A DNA stretch of 64,000 bases from positions 1 to 64,000 of the forward strand of contig CANJPH010000006.1 of NCBI GenBank assembly GCA_947476145.1, written 5' to 3'. Below the pieces are notes generated by a model. That model ran no database searches and was not told the origin of the DNA. It saw nothing but the letters and a program-made list of their open reading frames with translations. The position numbers and the translations under genes were made by a program. Position 1 is the first letter of the stretch. Each line of letters opens with the position of its first letter. The DNA comes from Bacteroidota bacterium (GTDB taxonomy: Bacteria > Bacteroidota > Bacteroidia > Chitinophagales > Chitinophagaceae). Shown here one piece after another: positions 16,649 through 25,348 of the stretch.

Positions 16649-16810
16649 TTATTTTTTCTCTAATTGAGTAATTTTTTTATCAATACTTGCCACATAAATA
16701 AACAAGCCAACTAATATGATGGAAACAATCGTCATCACTAAATAAATTTTTCCATTTTGAACCATGATGCCTTCGTTGCTTGCAATTTGTGTTTCTAATA
16801 ATTGTATCAT
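16649..16810 (-). CDS. ccmD: CcmD-like small membrane protein
   Basis: This 53-residue protein is encoded between ccmC and gdhA. It has one membrane segment ([20 protein letters not shown], about residues 22-41) followed by a charged helix ([12 protein letters not shown]). This topology, length and position directly after ccmC are those of CcmD, which stabilises CcmC and helps release heme-loaded CcmE. The start ATG is at 16810, 32 bp after the ccmC stop. Sequence similarity in this family is weak, so the call rests mainly on position and topology. Confidence 0.75.
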   Translation of the reverse strand: MIQLLETQIASNEGIMVQNGKIYLVMTIVSIILVGLFIYVASIDKKITQLEKK

Positions 16811-16842
16811 ATAAATATTTTAGTGTTAAATTAAATTTTAAA

Positions 16843-17523
16843 TTATAGTAGCCCGTCTTTTTTTAATTGCAATAATTGTATGCGAATTCGAATGGTACTA
16901 ATCCAAACGCCTAATAAAGTCCATCCAATCACAGCTGGATAAAATACTGTGCGCATATTGGAAGTCATGTCTTTTCCATTAAGACCAGGATTTCCGTCAC
17001 TTCCTTGTCCACCGGGATGCAATGATTCCGTTAGTCTTGGTAAAATCCAAAGTGTAGGAAATAACATGAAGAAAGAAAAAATATTATATACTGCAGATAA
17101 ACGCGCGCGCTTTTCTATATCTAATAAACTTCCTCTTAAAACGAAATAGGCAAAATAAATAAGCAATGCAATGGCTGCTCCATTTTGCTTAGGATCACCA
17201 ACCCAAGGGCTACCCCATTGATAGTTGGCCCAAACAGCGCCAGTAATAATGCCTAAGGTTCCAAAAACCAAACCCATGGAAGCAAAAGCAAATGAATACA
17301 CATCATGAACTAAATCCCCTGATTTCAAATATTTTATCGCATACACTAAAGAAACAAATAATAAAATCATCATTCCAAACCACATTGGCACATGGAAAAA
17401 GAAATTACGGATAGACTCCTTCATACGATCATCTAATCGGGGAACTTTAACTAAAAATCCATAGGTACAGGTGTACAATAACAACACAAAAGACAATACC
17501 TTCCACCATTTTGCTCTAAGCAT
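16843..17523 (-). CDS. ccmC: Heme exporter/handling protein CcmC
   Basis: This 226-residue, six-helix membrane protein belongs to the heme-handling CcmC/CcsA family, which presents heme to CcmE in the periplasm. Heme-ligand histidines are visible in FFFHVPMWFG and ESLHPGG. The tryptophan-rich loop reads WGSPWVGDPKQ, where the usual pattern is WGxxWxWD, so one Trp is Gly here. It is first in a minus-strand run with ccmD and gdhA, and has a -7 element upstream at 17571-17578. ccmB is about 3 kb away. Confidence 0.9.
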   Translation of the reverse strand: MLRAKWWKVLSFVLLLYTCTYGFLVKVPRLDDRMKESIRNFFFHVPMWFGMMILLFVSLVYAIKYLKSGDLVHDVYSFAFASMGLVFGTLGIITGAVWANYQWGSPWVGDPKQNGAAIALLIYFAYFVLRGSLLDIEKRARLSAVYNIFSFFMLFPTLWILPRLTESLHPGGQGSDGNPGLNGKDMTSNMRTVFYPAVIGWTLLGVWISTIRIRIQLLQLKKDGLL

Positions 17524-17570
17524 AAATAATTGTTTTTAGACCAAGTAAAGTTTAAACTAACAATTGTTTG

Positions 17571-17578
17571 CAAAGTTA
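17571..17578 (-). promoter_or_regulatory. -7 element TAACTTTG before ccmC-ccmD-gdhA
   Basis: On the minus strand TAACTTTG matches TAnnTTTG and lies 48 bases before the ccmC ATG. No matching -33 TTTG is seen. It would drive ccmC, ccmD and gdhA together. Confidence 0.4.
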
Positions 17579-17645
17579 CTCCTTTTTGAATAAAATTGTA
17601 GTTTTTGAGGCAAATACTTGTTCCGCAAATTTACTGCTAAAGTTG

Positions 17646-17653
17646 TACATTTG
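17646..17653 (+). promoter_or_regulatory. -7 element TACATTTG before queA
   Basis: TACATTTG matches TAnnTTTG. It precedes the queA ATG by about 92 bases, leaving a leader that includes a small GCC/GGC hairpin. I looked for a preQ1 riboswitch in this leader and did not find its consensus. Confidence 0.35.
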
Positions 17654-17745
17654 CCTCCATAATTTTCATGCCGTAACATGAAGCGAACTGCCCCGTAAGG
17701 CTGTAGTAAACTTAATGTGGCTATCATCTTAAAATCATAGACACA

Positions 17746-18795
17746 ATGAAACTTTCACAATTCAGGTACGATCTCCCTTTAAACCTGATCGCACAACATC
17801 CAACAAAACGAAGAGAAGACAGTAAACTAATGGTGATTAACCGTCAGAATGGTCACATGGAAAATCGAAATTTCTCTGATTTATTAGAGTATTACGATGA
17901 TAAGGACGTTTTTGTGGTAAATAATACCAAGGTTTTTCCTGCCAGAATGTATGGTCGTAAGGAAAAAACAGGTGCAAAAATTGAAGTATTCCTTTTAAGA
18001 GAATTAAATAAGCCGAATCGTTTATGGGACGTAATTGTTGATCCCGCAAGAAAGATTCGCGTGGGTAACAAATTATATTTTGGAGACAACGAAGAATTGG
18101 TAGCAGAAGTAATTGATAATACCACTAGCCGTGGTCGTACCATCCGTTTTTTATGGGACGATGATGATGCAAGTTTCAAAAAAATGTTAGAATTTTTAGG
18201 AGAAACTCCATTGCCTAAATATATTAAGCGTAAGCCAGACGAAGAAGATAAAGAAAGATACCAAACCGTTTATGCAAAGCATGAAGGTGCAGTGGCTGCC
18301 CCTACTGCAGGTTTACACTTTAGTAAGGAATTAGTGAAGCGCGCCGAAATTATTGGTATCCGTTTTGCCGAAGTAACCTTGCATACTGGATTAAGCACTT
18401 TCCGTCCTATTGAAGTAGAGGATTTAAGCAAACATAAAATGGATGCTGAATATTTTAATATTAACGAAGACGCGTGTCGCATTATTAATACAGCTAAAGA
18501 AAATGGACGCCGCGTTTGTTCTATTGGAACTACTGCAATGCGCGCTATGGAAAGTAGCGTAACGGCTCAACGTTTATTAAAACCAGCAGAAGGTTGGACC
18601 AATCACTTTATCCACCCTCCTTATAAATTTAATATCGCAGATAGCTTAGTAACTAACTTCCATTTGCCTAAAACAAGTTTATTAATTATGACGGCCGCTT
18701 TTGCAGGTTATGAATTAGCGATGGAAGCCTATAAGAAAGCCATTAAAGATAAATACCGTTTCTTCTCTTATGGAGATGCAATGTTGTATATCTAG
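17746..18795 (+). CDS. queA: S-adenosylmethionine:tRNA ribosyltransferase-isomerase
   Basis: This 349-residue enzyme transfers and rearranges the ribosyl part of SAM onto preQ1 at the wobble position of queuosine tRNAs, making epoxyqueuosine. The N-terminus ([17 protein letters not shown]) and [17 protein letters not shown] are diagnostic. [10 protein letters not shown] and HTGLSTFRP in the middle and [18 protein letters not shown] near the C-terminus are conserved family blocks. The length is normal. It is a single-gene unit with its own terminator and no other queuosine genes beside it. Confidence 0.96.
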   Translation: MKLSQFRYDLPLNLIAQHPTKRREDSKLMVINRQNGHMENRNFSDLLEYYDDKDVFVVNNTKVFPARMYGRKEKTGAKIEVFLLRELNKPNRLWDVIVDPARKIRVGNKLYFGDNEELVAEVIDNTTSRGRTIRFLWDDDDASFKKMLEFLGETPLPKYIKRKPDEEDKERYQTVYAKHEGAVAAPTAGLHFSKELVKRAEIIGIRFAEVTLHTGLSTFRPIEVEDLSKHKMDAEYFNINEDACRIINTAKENGRRVCSIGTTAMRAMESSVTAQRLLKPAEGWTNHFIHPPYKFNIADSLVTNFHLPKTSLLIMTAAFAGYELAMEAYKKAIKDKYRFFSYGDAMLYI

Positions 18796-18819
18796 TTGTA
18801 TTTACAACTGATACTTAAT

Positions 18820-18850
18820 AAAAGAGCCAAATATTATATTTGGCTCTTTT
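18820..18850. terminator. Bidirectional terminator between queA and lysC
   Basis: AAAAGAGCCAAAT (18820-18832) pairs perfectly with ATTTGGCTCTTTT (18838-18850) around an AT loop. It sits between the convergent queA and lysC genes and has A and T tracts on both sides. Confidence 0.8.
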
Positions 18851-18882
18851 ATATTGTGGTAAATGAAAGTGCTTGTGACTTT

Positions 18883-20202
18883 TTATAAATTAAACAACCC
18901 CTTATTCACCAACTGTAATGTTTTGGTCTTATGTTCACTTGGAATCAATAAGGAAATATTATGATGGCTGCCACCATAACTTACCATGGTCACCGGTACT
19001 TCGTTAATGGCGTCAAATAGATTTTTTAAAATAGCGTCCGTTTTTGCTATTTCATTCCCTACAATAGATACAATGGTCTGCTCTTTTTCAACTTCAATGG
19101 AAGCAAAACTGCTTAACTCATTTATAATTTCAGTTAAATGATCGTCATTGTCAATCGTTACCGAAACGGCCACTTCCGAAGTAGTAATCATGTCAATAGG
19201 TGTTTTGTATTTTTCAAACACTTCAAATATCTTTCTTAAGAACCCATATGCTAGTAACATTCTACTACTCTTGATTTTCACAGCAATAATGCCGTCTTTG
19301 GCTGCTACTGCTTTCACCCCTATTGTACCTGCTTCCTTTTTAATGACCGTACCTGCAGCAGTGGGTTGCATGGTATTTAATAATTTCACCGGCACATTTT
19401 CCTGCTGTGCTGGCCATATACAGGTTGGATGTAAAATTTTTGCACCAAAATAAGCGAGCTCAGCGGCTTCATCAAAACTCAACTGCTCAATCGCCACCGT
19501 TTTATCTACTACACGAGGATCATTATTATGCATGCCATCAATGTCGGTCCATATTTCACAAACCGAAGCTTTGACGGCAGCTGCAATTAAGGATGCCGTA
19601 TAATCACTTCCTCCTCTTTTTAAATTATCCACTTCGCCTTTTGCATTGCGACAAATATAACCTTGCGTAATAAATAATTTCTTGGTTGGATGTGCAGATA
19701 ATACCTCCGTTATTTTTTCTTTGATGAGTGCTAAATCCGGTTCATCATTTGCGTCTAAACGCATAAACTCCAAAGCAGGAATTAATGCATGTTCTATATT
19801 TTCTTGTTCTAGATATAAAGAGAATAATTTTGTACTCATTAATTCACCCTGTGCTAAAATATCCCTATTCAATGCATCACTTAAAGAAATTCTTTGGGTG
19901 ATTTTTAAAAATTCAAAATGCTCGTCAATAATCGAATTTGCTTTTTCTCTTAATGCTTCTGATTTTAATAAATCTAAAATAAATGTACGGTAATGTTTAT
20001 CTAAGGTTTCAATTTGATTCGTTGCACCGGCTTTATCTGAACTTGCCAAAAAATTACTAATGCCCACCAATGCATTGGTTGTGCCACTTAAAGCACTTAA
20101 AACAACGATCGTAGACTCCTCGTCTTTTGTAATTAATTGAGATACCTGGTGCATACGTTCTGGCTTACCAACACTAGTGCCTCCAAACTTCATTATCTTC
20201 AT
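18883..20202 (-). CDS. lysC: Aspartate kinase, monofunctional
   Basis: This 439-residue kinase phosphorylates aspartate, the first step to lysine, threonine and methionine. From the ATG at 20202 (a TTG two codons upstream is the only other start) it begins MKIMKFGGTSVGKPERM, the ATP-binding hallmark. RGGSDYTASLIAAAV is the aspartate- and ATP-binding loop. Two ACT domains, which usually sense lysine or threonine, cover about residue 300 to the end, with MITTSEVAVSVTIDND and VSIVGNEIAKTDAIL visible. It lacks a fused homoserine dehydrogenase. Confidence 0.94.
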   Translation of the reverse strand: MKIMKFGGTSVGKPERMHQVSQLITKDEESTIVVLSALSGTTNALVGISNFLASSDKAGATNQIETLDKHYRTFILDLLKSEALREKANSIIDEHFEFLKITQRISLSDALNRDILAQGELMSTKLFSLYLEQENIEHALIPALEFMRLDANDEPDLALIKEKITEVLSAHPTKKLFITQGYICRNAKGEVDNLKRGGSDYTASLIAAAVKASVCEIWTDIDGMHNNDPRVVDKTVAIEQLSFDEAAELAYFGAKILHPTCIWPAQQENVPVKLLNTMQPTAAGTVIKKEAGTIGVKAVAAKDGIIAVKIKSSRMLLAYGFLRKIFEVFEKYKTPIDMITTSEVAVSVTIDNDDHLTEIINELSSFASIEVEKEQTIVSIVGNEIAKTDAILKNLFDAINEVPVTMVSYGGSHHNISLLIPSEHKTKTLQLVNKGLFNL

Positions 20203-20222
20203 ATCCAATATTATTAGAGCTG

Positions 20223-20230
20223 CAAATGTA
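20223..20230 (-). promoter_or_regulatory. -7 element TACATTTG before lysC
   Basis: On the minus strand TACATTTG matches TAnnTTTG and ends about 20 bases before the lysC ATG. No -33 TTTG at the ideal distance. Confidence 0.4.
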
Positions 20231-20296
20231 AAAAGTAAATCTCAAAACAGACGTTAGTCTTGATTAAAATACTAGCCGTTTAAAAATTTGGCTTGT

Positions 20297-21376
20297 TTAT
20301 AATTTCAATGCAAATTTATTTGCCAATTGCGATAAATCATTCACTACCTCCTCCACTAATGGAATACCATTTTTCATCCTTTCTCCTTCCATGTTTCGCT
20401 CTATATCTCCTGCTACATATACTTGATCATGCCCTTTAATCGGCTTTGCATTTCGGAATCTGTTTAACCAAATATCCATATTGGATTTAAAATCTTGAGC
20501 AGGTCTAAACGCATCAATTCGCATGGCACCTAAAAAATGACCCAACCCTTCACCTGGCATATTATCCGGCATGGGAACATAGGCAGGAAATGGTGGCGCC
20601 CAGGGGCCAAAACTTGCCCCACTTAGCACGCCGCTAAATATATCTACAATACTTCCCAACGCATACCCCTTATGACTTCCTAATTCTTTTTCGGATCCTA
20701 ATGGCAATAGCGCACCCCCTTTTTTTAATATAGCAGCATCATTGCTTGCATTACCCTCCGCATCCTGTGCCCAACCTGTAGGAATGGATTCATTATTTCT
20801 TTGCGCAATTTCCAATTTCCCATTGGCAGCAGTAGTGGTTGCAAAATCGGCAACAAATGGTGCTTCATTTCCAGCTGGTACAGCAACTGCAATTGGATTG
20901 GTACCCAACATTTTTTCTGCCGAAAAAGTGGGTGCCACCAAAGCGCTTGCATTGGTCATGGCCATACCAATCATATCCTGCGACAAAGCCATCATCGCAT
21001 GATAACCTGCAATCCCAAAATGATTGCTATTTTTTACACTCACCCATCCTGTTCCTACTAGCTTTGCTTTTTCAATGGCAATTTGCATGGCTTTAGGAGC
21101 CACCACTAAACCTAAACCTTTGTCTCCATCCACCACTGCGGTAGAAGGTGTTTCATGAACAATTTTAATATTGGGTGTAGCATTAATTCTTCCCGCTTCC
21201 CATAAGCGCACATAACCCACCAAGCGTGCAATACCATGACTATCTATTCCTCTTAAATCTGCAGACAATAATACGCTGGTCGCTAAACTAGCGTCTTCAT
21301 TAGAACAACCCATTTTTAAAAAAACACTTAATGCAAATGCATATAGTTGATGATAGGAATAAATGGTATCGCGCAT
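20297..21376 (-). CDS. Ldh-family (malate/L-lactate-type) dehydrogenase
   Basis: This 359-residue NAD(P)-dependent oxidoreductase belongs to the LDH2/MDH2 family, which is unrelated to classical Rossmann lactate dehydrogenases and acts on 2-hydroxy acids. The segments LLSADLRGIDSHGIARLVGY, VSVKNSNHFGIAGYHAM and LGTNPIAVAVPA are the family's substrate and cofactor blocks; the HG and NHFG histidines are the conserved ones. GSHKGYALGSIVDIFSGVLSG is the C-terminal block. The substrate (malate, lactate, ureidoglycolate or sugar-derived) cannot be decided. It is a single-gene unit. Confidence 0.88.
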   Translation of the reverse strand: MRDTIYSYHQLYAFALSVFLKMGCSNEDASLATSVLLSADLRGIDSHGIARLVGYVRLWEAGRINATPNIKIVHETPSTAVVDGDKGLGLVVAPKAMQIAIEKAKLVGTGWVSVKNSNHFGIAGYHAMMALSQDMIGMAMTNASALVAPTFSAEKMLGTNPIAVAVPAGNEAPFVADFATTTAANGKLEIAQRNNESIPTGWAQDAEGNASNDAAILKKGGALLPLGSEKELGSHKGYALGSIVDIFSGVLSGASFGPWAPPFPAYVPMPDNMPGEGLGHFLGAMRIDAFRPAQDFKSNMDIWLNRFRNAKPIKGHDQVYVAGDIERNMEGERMKNGIPLVEEVVNDLSQLANKFALKL

Positions 21377-21404
21377 AAAATATTTTTCGATGAATGGATT
21401 TTTA

Positions 21405-21412
21405 CAAATTTA
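21405..21412 (-). promoter_or_regulatory. -7 element TAAATTTG before the Ldh-family gene
   Basis: On the minus strand TAAATTTG fits TAnnTTTG and lies 29 bases ahead of the ATG at 21376. The ssb terminator lies just upstream, so a new promoter is expected here. Confidence 0.4.
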
Positions 21413-21420
21413 CGCATAAA

Positions 21421-21445
21421 AAAAGGTGTACCGAAGCACACCTTT
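21421..21445 (-). terminator. Terminator of ssb
   Basis: The arms AAAGGTGT (21422-21429) and ACACCTTT (21438-21445) form an 8-bp stem. Read on the minus strand the stem ends in a run of seven T residues, so it terminates the ssb transcript. Confidence 0.8.
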
Positions 21446-21465
21446 ATAAAATTTAGTTTTTGAAA

Positions 21466-21891
21466 CTAGAATGGTAAATCATCTGCCATAGTAGTATCGT
21501 CACTATTGGATGAAGCATTTGGCGTATAAGTAGCACCTGCACTTTGATCCGGAGCTGGGCTATCACCACCATTTGATTTACTTCCTAATAATTGAACCGA
21601 TACAATACGTAAAGTTAATGAAGCCCCATTACGACCATCGGCCGTCGTGTAAGTTCTTACGTCTGGTGTACCTTCTACATACACTTGTGTTCCTTTCTTT
21701 AAATACGGCGCAACAGCAGTACGATCTGTCCAATAAGAACAATCCACCCAGGTAGTTCTGTCTTTTTGATTGCCTTGAGCATCCTTAAAACGTTCTGTAT
21801 GCGCAACATTAAAGTTGATTACAGTCTTGCCATTCACATTGTTTACTTGAGCATCTTTGCCCAAATTCCCGATTACTTGTAATTTGATCAT
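21466..21891 (-). CDS. ssb: Single-stranded DNA-binding protein
   Basis: This 141-residue protein has one OB-fold (about residues 1-105: MIKLQVIGNLGKDAQ, then VINFNVAHTERFK and TTWVDCSYWTDR), a short glycine- and serine-rich linker and the acidic C-terminal tip DDLPF that recruits replication and repair partners. It coats single-stranded DNA as a tetramer. It is divergent from mnmA with 87 bp between the two starts. Chromosomal context and normal length suggest the housekeeping SSB rather than an element-borne one. Confidence 0.95.
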   Translation of the reverse strand: MIKLQVIGNLGKDAQVNNVNGKTVINFNVAHTERFKDAQGNQKDRTTWVDCSYWTDRTAVAPYLKKGTQVYVEGTPDVRTYTTADGRNGASLTLRIVSVQLLGSKSNGGDSPAPDQSAGATYTPNASSNSDDTTMADDLPF

Positions 21892-21939
21892 TTTCTTAAA
21901 TTTTGTCGTTATATGACAATGAAGATAGGAATTTTCGGT

Positions 21940-21947
21940 TACTTTTG
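21940..21947 (+). promoter_or_regulatory. -7 element TACTTTTG before mnmA
   Basis: TACTTTTG matches TAnnTTTG and lies 31 bases before the ATG at 21979. It falls inside the longer open frame that starts at 21913, which supports the downstream start for mnmA. Confidence 0.4.
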
Positions 21948-21978
21948 TGCCAAGCCAACATTTAACTGGCCAAAGATT

Positions 21979-23094
21979 ATGAGTAAAAAAGGTAAGGTTT
22001 TAGTCGCTATGAGCGGCGGAATTGACAGTACAGTCGCAGCCCTTATGCTGCACAATGAAGGTTACGAAGTGGTAGGCATTACCATGAAAACCTGGGATTA
22101 CTCCACCAGCAATACCAACGGCAAGGAAACAGGATGTTGTAATATTGACTCCTTTAACGACGCAAGATTAGCGGCCGTGAACAATGGCTTCCCCCATTAT
22201 ATATTAGACATTAGAGAAGAGTTTGGCGATTTTGTCATTGAAAACTTTGTAGAAGAATATTTAGCGGGTCGTACACCCAACCCTTGTGTAATGTGCAATA
22301 CGCATATTAAATGGAGGGCTTTATTAAAAAGAGCGGATGCGTTGGGTTGTGAGTTTATTGCAACAGGTCACTATGCCAAAGTGCGTCAACATACCAATGG
22401 ACGTTATGTAATTTCAAAAGGCTTGGATGAAACCAAGGACCAGAGTTATGTATTGTGGGGCGTGGATCAGGATTTATTAAGTCGTACTATTTTACCATTG
22501 GGCGGTATGCATAAAACAGAAATTCGCCAAATGGCCATTGATTTAGGATATCCAGAATTGGCTAAAAAAAGTGAGAGCTACGAAATATGTTTTGTACCCG
22601 ATAATGATTACCGTGGATTTTTAAAAAGACGTGTAGAAGGTTTAGAGGAGCGTGTGAACGGAGGTTGGTTTGTAGATACCAATGGAAAAAGATTAGGTAA
22701 ACACAAGGGCTACCCTTTTTATACGATTGGACAAAGAAAGGGTTTAGAGATTGCATTGGGCAAACCTGCTTATGTAACTTCTATTGATCCAGAAAAAAAT
22801 ATTGTGGTCATAGGAGAAGAAAAAGATTTAGACTCCAATGATATGTTGGTGTCTAAAATAAATTGGATCAAGTATGATCATTTACAAGGTTCAACCGATT
22901 TAATGGCTAAGATAAGATATCACGACAGTGGTGCATTATGTACCCTATCCAATACCGATAATGGAATACAAGCAAGATTTTATGAAAACGTAAAAAGTAT
23001 TGCGCCAGGTCAGAGTGCAGTTTTCTATGAAGGTGACGATGTAGTAGCAGGTGGTATTATACAGAGTGGAAGTTTACTCCCAAAGTTGTCTTAA
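21979..23094 (+). CDS. mnmA: tRNA 2-thiouridine(34) synthase
   Basis: This 371-residue enzyme adds sulfur to the wobble uridine of Lys, Glu and Gln tRNAs, after adenylating the base with ATP. I chose the ATG at 21979, because MSKKGKVLVAMSGGIDSTVA begins the PP-loop right at the normal family start. The first catalytic Cys is in NPCVMCNTHIKW and the second in YEICFVPDNDYRGF. GQRKGLEIALGKPAYV begins the C-terminal tRNA-binding barrel. A promoter element inside the longer frame (from 21913) also argues for the later start. Confidence 0.96.
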   Translation: MSKKGKVLVAMSGGIDSTVAALMLHNEGYEVVGITMKTWDYSTSNTNGKETGCCNIDSFNDARLAAVNNGFPHYILDIREEFGDFVIENFVEEYLAGRTPNPCVMCNTHIKWRALLKRADALGCEFIATGHYAKVRQHTNGRYVISKGLDETKDQSYVLWGVDQDLLSRTILPLGGMHKTEIRQMAIDLGYPELAKKSESYEICFVPDNDYRGFLKRRVEGLEERVNGGWFVDTNGKRLGKHKGYPFYTIGQRKGLEIALGKPAYVTSIDPEKNIVVIGEEKDLDSNDMLVSKINWIKYDHLQGSTDLMAKIRYHDSGALCTLSNTDNGIQARFYENVKSIAPGQSAVFYEGDDVVAGGIIQSGSLLPKLS

Positions 23095-23125
23095 AAGATG
23101 CTGCGGATTTTTATCCTAGACTAAT

Positions 23126-24127
23126 TTATTCTGCGATTTTTTCTAATAAGGCACCGAACAATGTATCGGCTTGTTGATCGTATCCTATAAAGTATTTTTG
23201 TTTCACTACTTTGAACTTTCCCGTTGCTAATAATGCTTCCACATTCTTTTCGTTCTCGTCCATGTAAACAGAACAGGTGGCAAATAATAAATGTCCATTT
23301 AATTTTACGGCTGGAATAATATTATGTAAAATTTGCGATTGCAGTTTGGTGTACTTATTTAATTGCGCTTCGGTAAAATAAGCCAACTGTTCTGGCGTTC
23401 TACCCCAGGTACCACTGCCCGAACAAGGCACATCGGCAAATACAAAATCAAACGGTTTTTTAATATCAAAGGCCTCCGTTAAATCAATTTCTTGTACACT
23501 GGCAGGTCTTATTCCTGCTTCCTGTAAACGCTTATCGGCATTGAATAAAATACTTTCTCTAATATCGGACAAATGCATTCGAATATTGGACATGGTGTCA
23601 AACATTAAAATAGTTTTACCTCCACTTGCAGCACATGCGTCCCAAACCTGAATGGGTTGCTCCACACTCGTAGGCACCAATAATAATAACTCAGCCAGTG
23701 CTTGGGAATTTAAATCCTGAATGACCGCGTCTTTATTTAATGCTAATACATTTTGCAAAGAAGTAGTATTTGCAAATGAAAAAGTATCTTCTGCCACTTC
23801 CTTGTATTCAATATTCAGTGCTTGTAATTTTTCAATTACTTTTTCCTTTTGCCAAGGACGTATACGAATAAATAATAAGGGTTGAACTTGATGAGATGCT
23901 ATAAATTTTTCAGACGCTATCTGATCCGAAATTTTATTTTCTAATGGAAAATTAGTGATGGTATTTCTAAAATGAGCATAGCACAAGGAACTAATATTTT
24001 TACGATCCTTACTTCCATGCTTTTTATTGGCAGCAAAGTATTTTTTTAAATAATTGGCTAACGGCTCTTCCCCATGGTAAGCTGCTAATAATTTATTGGC
24101 GATATCTTGGTGTACAGCGTAGTGCAT
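23126..24127 (-). CDS. RsmB/NOP-family rRNA cytosine-C5 methyltransferase
   Basis: This 333-residue enzyme is a SAM-dependent m5C methyltransferase of the RsmB/NOP family. AACAASGGKT-like binding of SAM is seen as WDACAASGGKTILMFD, and the two catalytic cysteines are in FADVPCSGSGTWGR and LLFATCSVYMDENE. The N-terminal part is short and does not hold a full NusB domain, so it resembles compact Bacteroidota forms rather than E. coli RsmB. The start codon shares one base with the stop of the E2 gene (TAATG), implying translational coupling to the 2-oxoglutarate dehydrogenase operon. The exact rRNA target cannot be read. Confidence 0.88.
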   Translation of the reverse strand: MHYAVHQDIANKLLAAYHGEEPLANYLKKYFAANKKHGSKDRKNISSLCYAHFRNTITNFPLENKISDQIASEKFIASHQVQPLLFIRIRPWQKEKVIEKLQALNIEYKEVAEDTFSFANTTSLQNVLALNKDAVIQDLNSQALAELLLLVPTSVEQPIQVWDACAASGGKTILMFDTMSNIRMHLSDIRESILFNADKRLQEAGIRPASVQEIDLTEAFDIKKPFDFVFADVPCSGSGTWGRTPEQLAYFTEAQLNKYTKLQSQILHNIIPAVKLNGHLLFATCSVYMDENEKNVEALLATGKFKVVKQKYFIGYDQQADTLFGALLEKIAE

Positions 24128-25329
24128 TATAGTTCTAATAAGCTTGCTACTGGATCTTTTCCTATTAAAAGTAATGAAGGATTTTCTAATAAGGCTTTTA
24201 CTCTTACTAAGAAGCCGACACTTTCACGACCATCAATAATACGGTGGTCATAACTTAATGCCAAATACATCATTGGTAATATTTTCACTTCCCCATTCAC
24301 TGCCATTGGACGATCCTGTATTTTATGCATCCCTAAAATAGCAGACTGTGGAATATTAATAATAGGCGTGCTCATTAAACTTCCAAACACCCCCCCATTG
24401 GTGATGGTAAACGTTCCACCCGTTAAATCTTCGGTAGTTAATTTTGAATCTCTTGCTTTACCTGCTAACACAACAACACTTTTTTCAATCTCTGCCATGC
24501 TTAAGCTTTCTACATTTCTAATCACTGGCACGGTTAAACCTCTTGGTGTACTTACTGCAATGCTAATATCGGCGTAGTCATGATACAATAATTGATCTCC
24601 GTCAATAAATGCATTTACAGTAGGCCATTCTGATAAAGCAATAGCGCAAGCTTTTGCGAAGAAGCTCATAAAACCTAAGTTCACCCCATGCGCTTCCTTA
24701 AACTTATCTTTAAAGTCTTTTCTTATTTGCATAATCGCCGTCATATCCACTTCGTTAAATGTAGTTAACATAGCTGTGGTGTTTTTTGCTTCCACTAAAC
24801 GACGACTAATTGTTTTTCTAAGGTTACTCATTTTCTCCGGACGTACATTGCGAGAAAATAATTCCTGTCCTGCAAATTGTATTTTACCAGGATTGTTCAA
24901 AGCATCTAATACATCCACTTTAGTTATTTTACCTGCGTATCCACTTGCTTTAATTTGTGTAGTGTCTATATTTTTATCAGCTATGATAGCAGCAGCCACT
25001 GGGGTTGCTTTTACATTGTTAGGAACTGCAGTTACCGGCGCTTCACTTTCTGCAGTCGTATTTACTTTTACGCTTTCCTCAGCTGCTGGCTTTGGTGCTG
25101 ACTCGTCAATATCTGCTAATGTATCGCCAATTAAAATACTATCTCCCTCTTTTGCTTTACGGAATAAGATACCTGCTTGTTCGGCGTTCACTTCAAAGGT
25201 TGCTTTCTCACTTTCTAATTCTGCAATCACTTCATCGCGGTCAACCCATGCCCCCTCTGCCTTAGTCCATTTTAACAAAGTTACTTCGGTAATTGATTCT
25301 CCAACGGTTGGTACTTTTATAGAAATCAT
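24127..25329 (-). CDS. sucB: Dihydrolipoyllysine succinyltransferase (2-oxoglutarate dehydrogenase E2)
   Basis: This 400-residue enzyme is the E2 core of the 2-oxoglutarate dehydrogenase complex and moves the succinyl group to CoA. One N-terminal lipoyl domain carries the lipoylated Lys42 ([10 protein letters not shown]). After an alanine- and proline-rich linker comes a peripheral-subunit-binding segment (about 107-150), then the catalytic domain ending in [15 protein letters not shown] with the catalytic His and Asp. It lies 19 bp downstream of the E1 gene. The E3 dihydrolipoamide dehydrogenase is not in the window. Confidence 0.95.
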   Translation of the reverse strand: MISIKVPTVGESITEVTLLKWTKAEGAWVDRDEVIAELESEKATFEVNAEQAGILFRKAKEGDSILIGDTLADIDESAPKPAAEESVKVNTTAESEAPVTAVPNNVKATPVAAAIIADKNIDTTQIKASGYAGKITKVDVLDALNNPGKIQFAGQELFSRNVRPEKMSNLRKTISRRLVEAKNTTAMLTTFNEVDMTAIMQIRKDFKDKFKEAHGVNLGFMSFFAKACAIALSEWPTVNAFIDGDQLLYHDYADISIAVSTPRGLTVPVIRNVESLSMAEIEKSVVVLAGKARDSKLTTEDLTGGTFTITNGGVFGSLMSTPIINIPQSAILGMHKIQDRPMAVNGEVKILPMMYLALSYDHRIIDGRESVGFLVRVKALLENPSLLLIGKDPVASLLEL

Positions 25330-25348
25330 AATTGAAAATAATTAATGT

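Noticed and set aside
17654..17745. preQ1 riboswitch before queA
   Set aside because: The leader lacks the recognisable preQ1 aptamer consensus; only a minor hairpin is visible.
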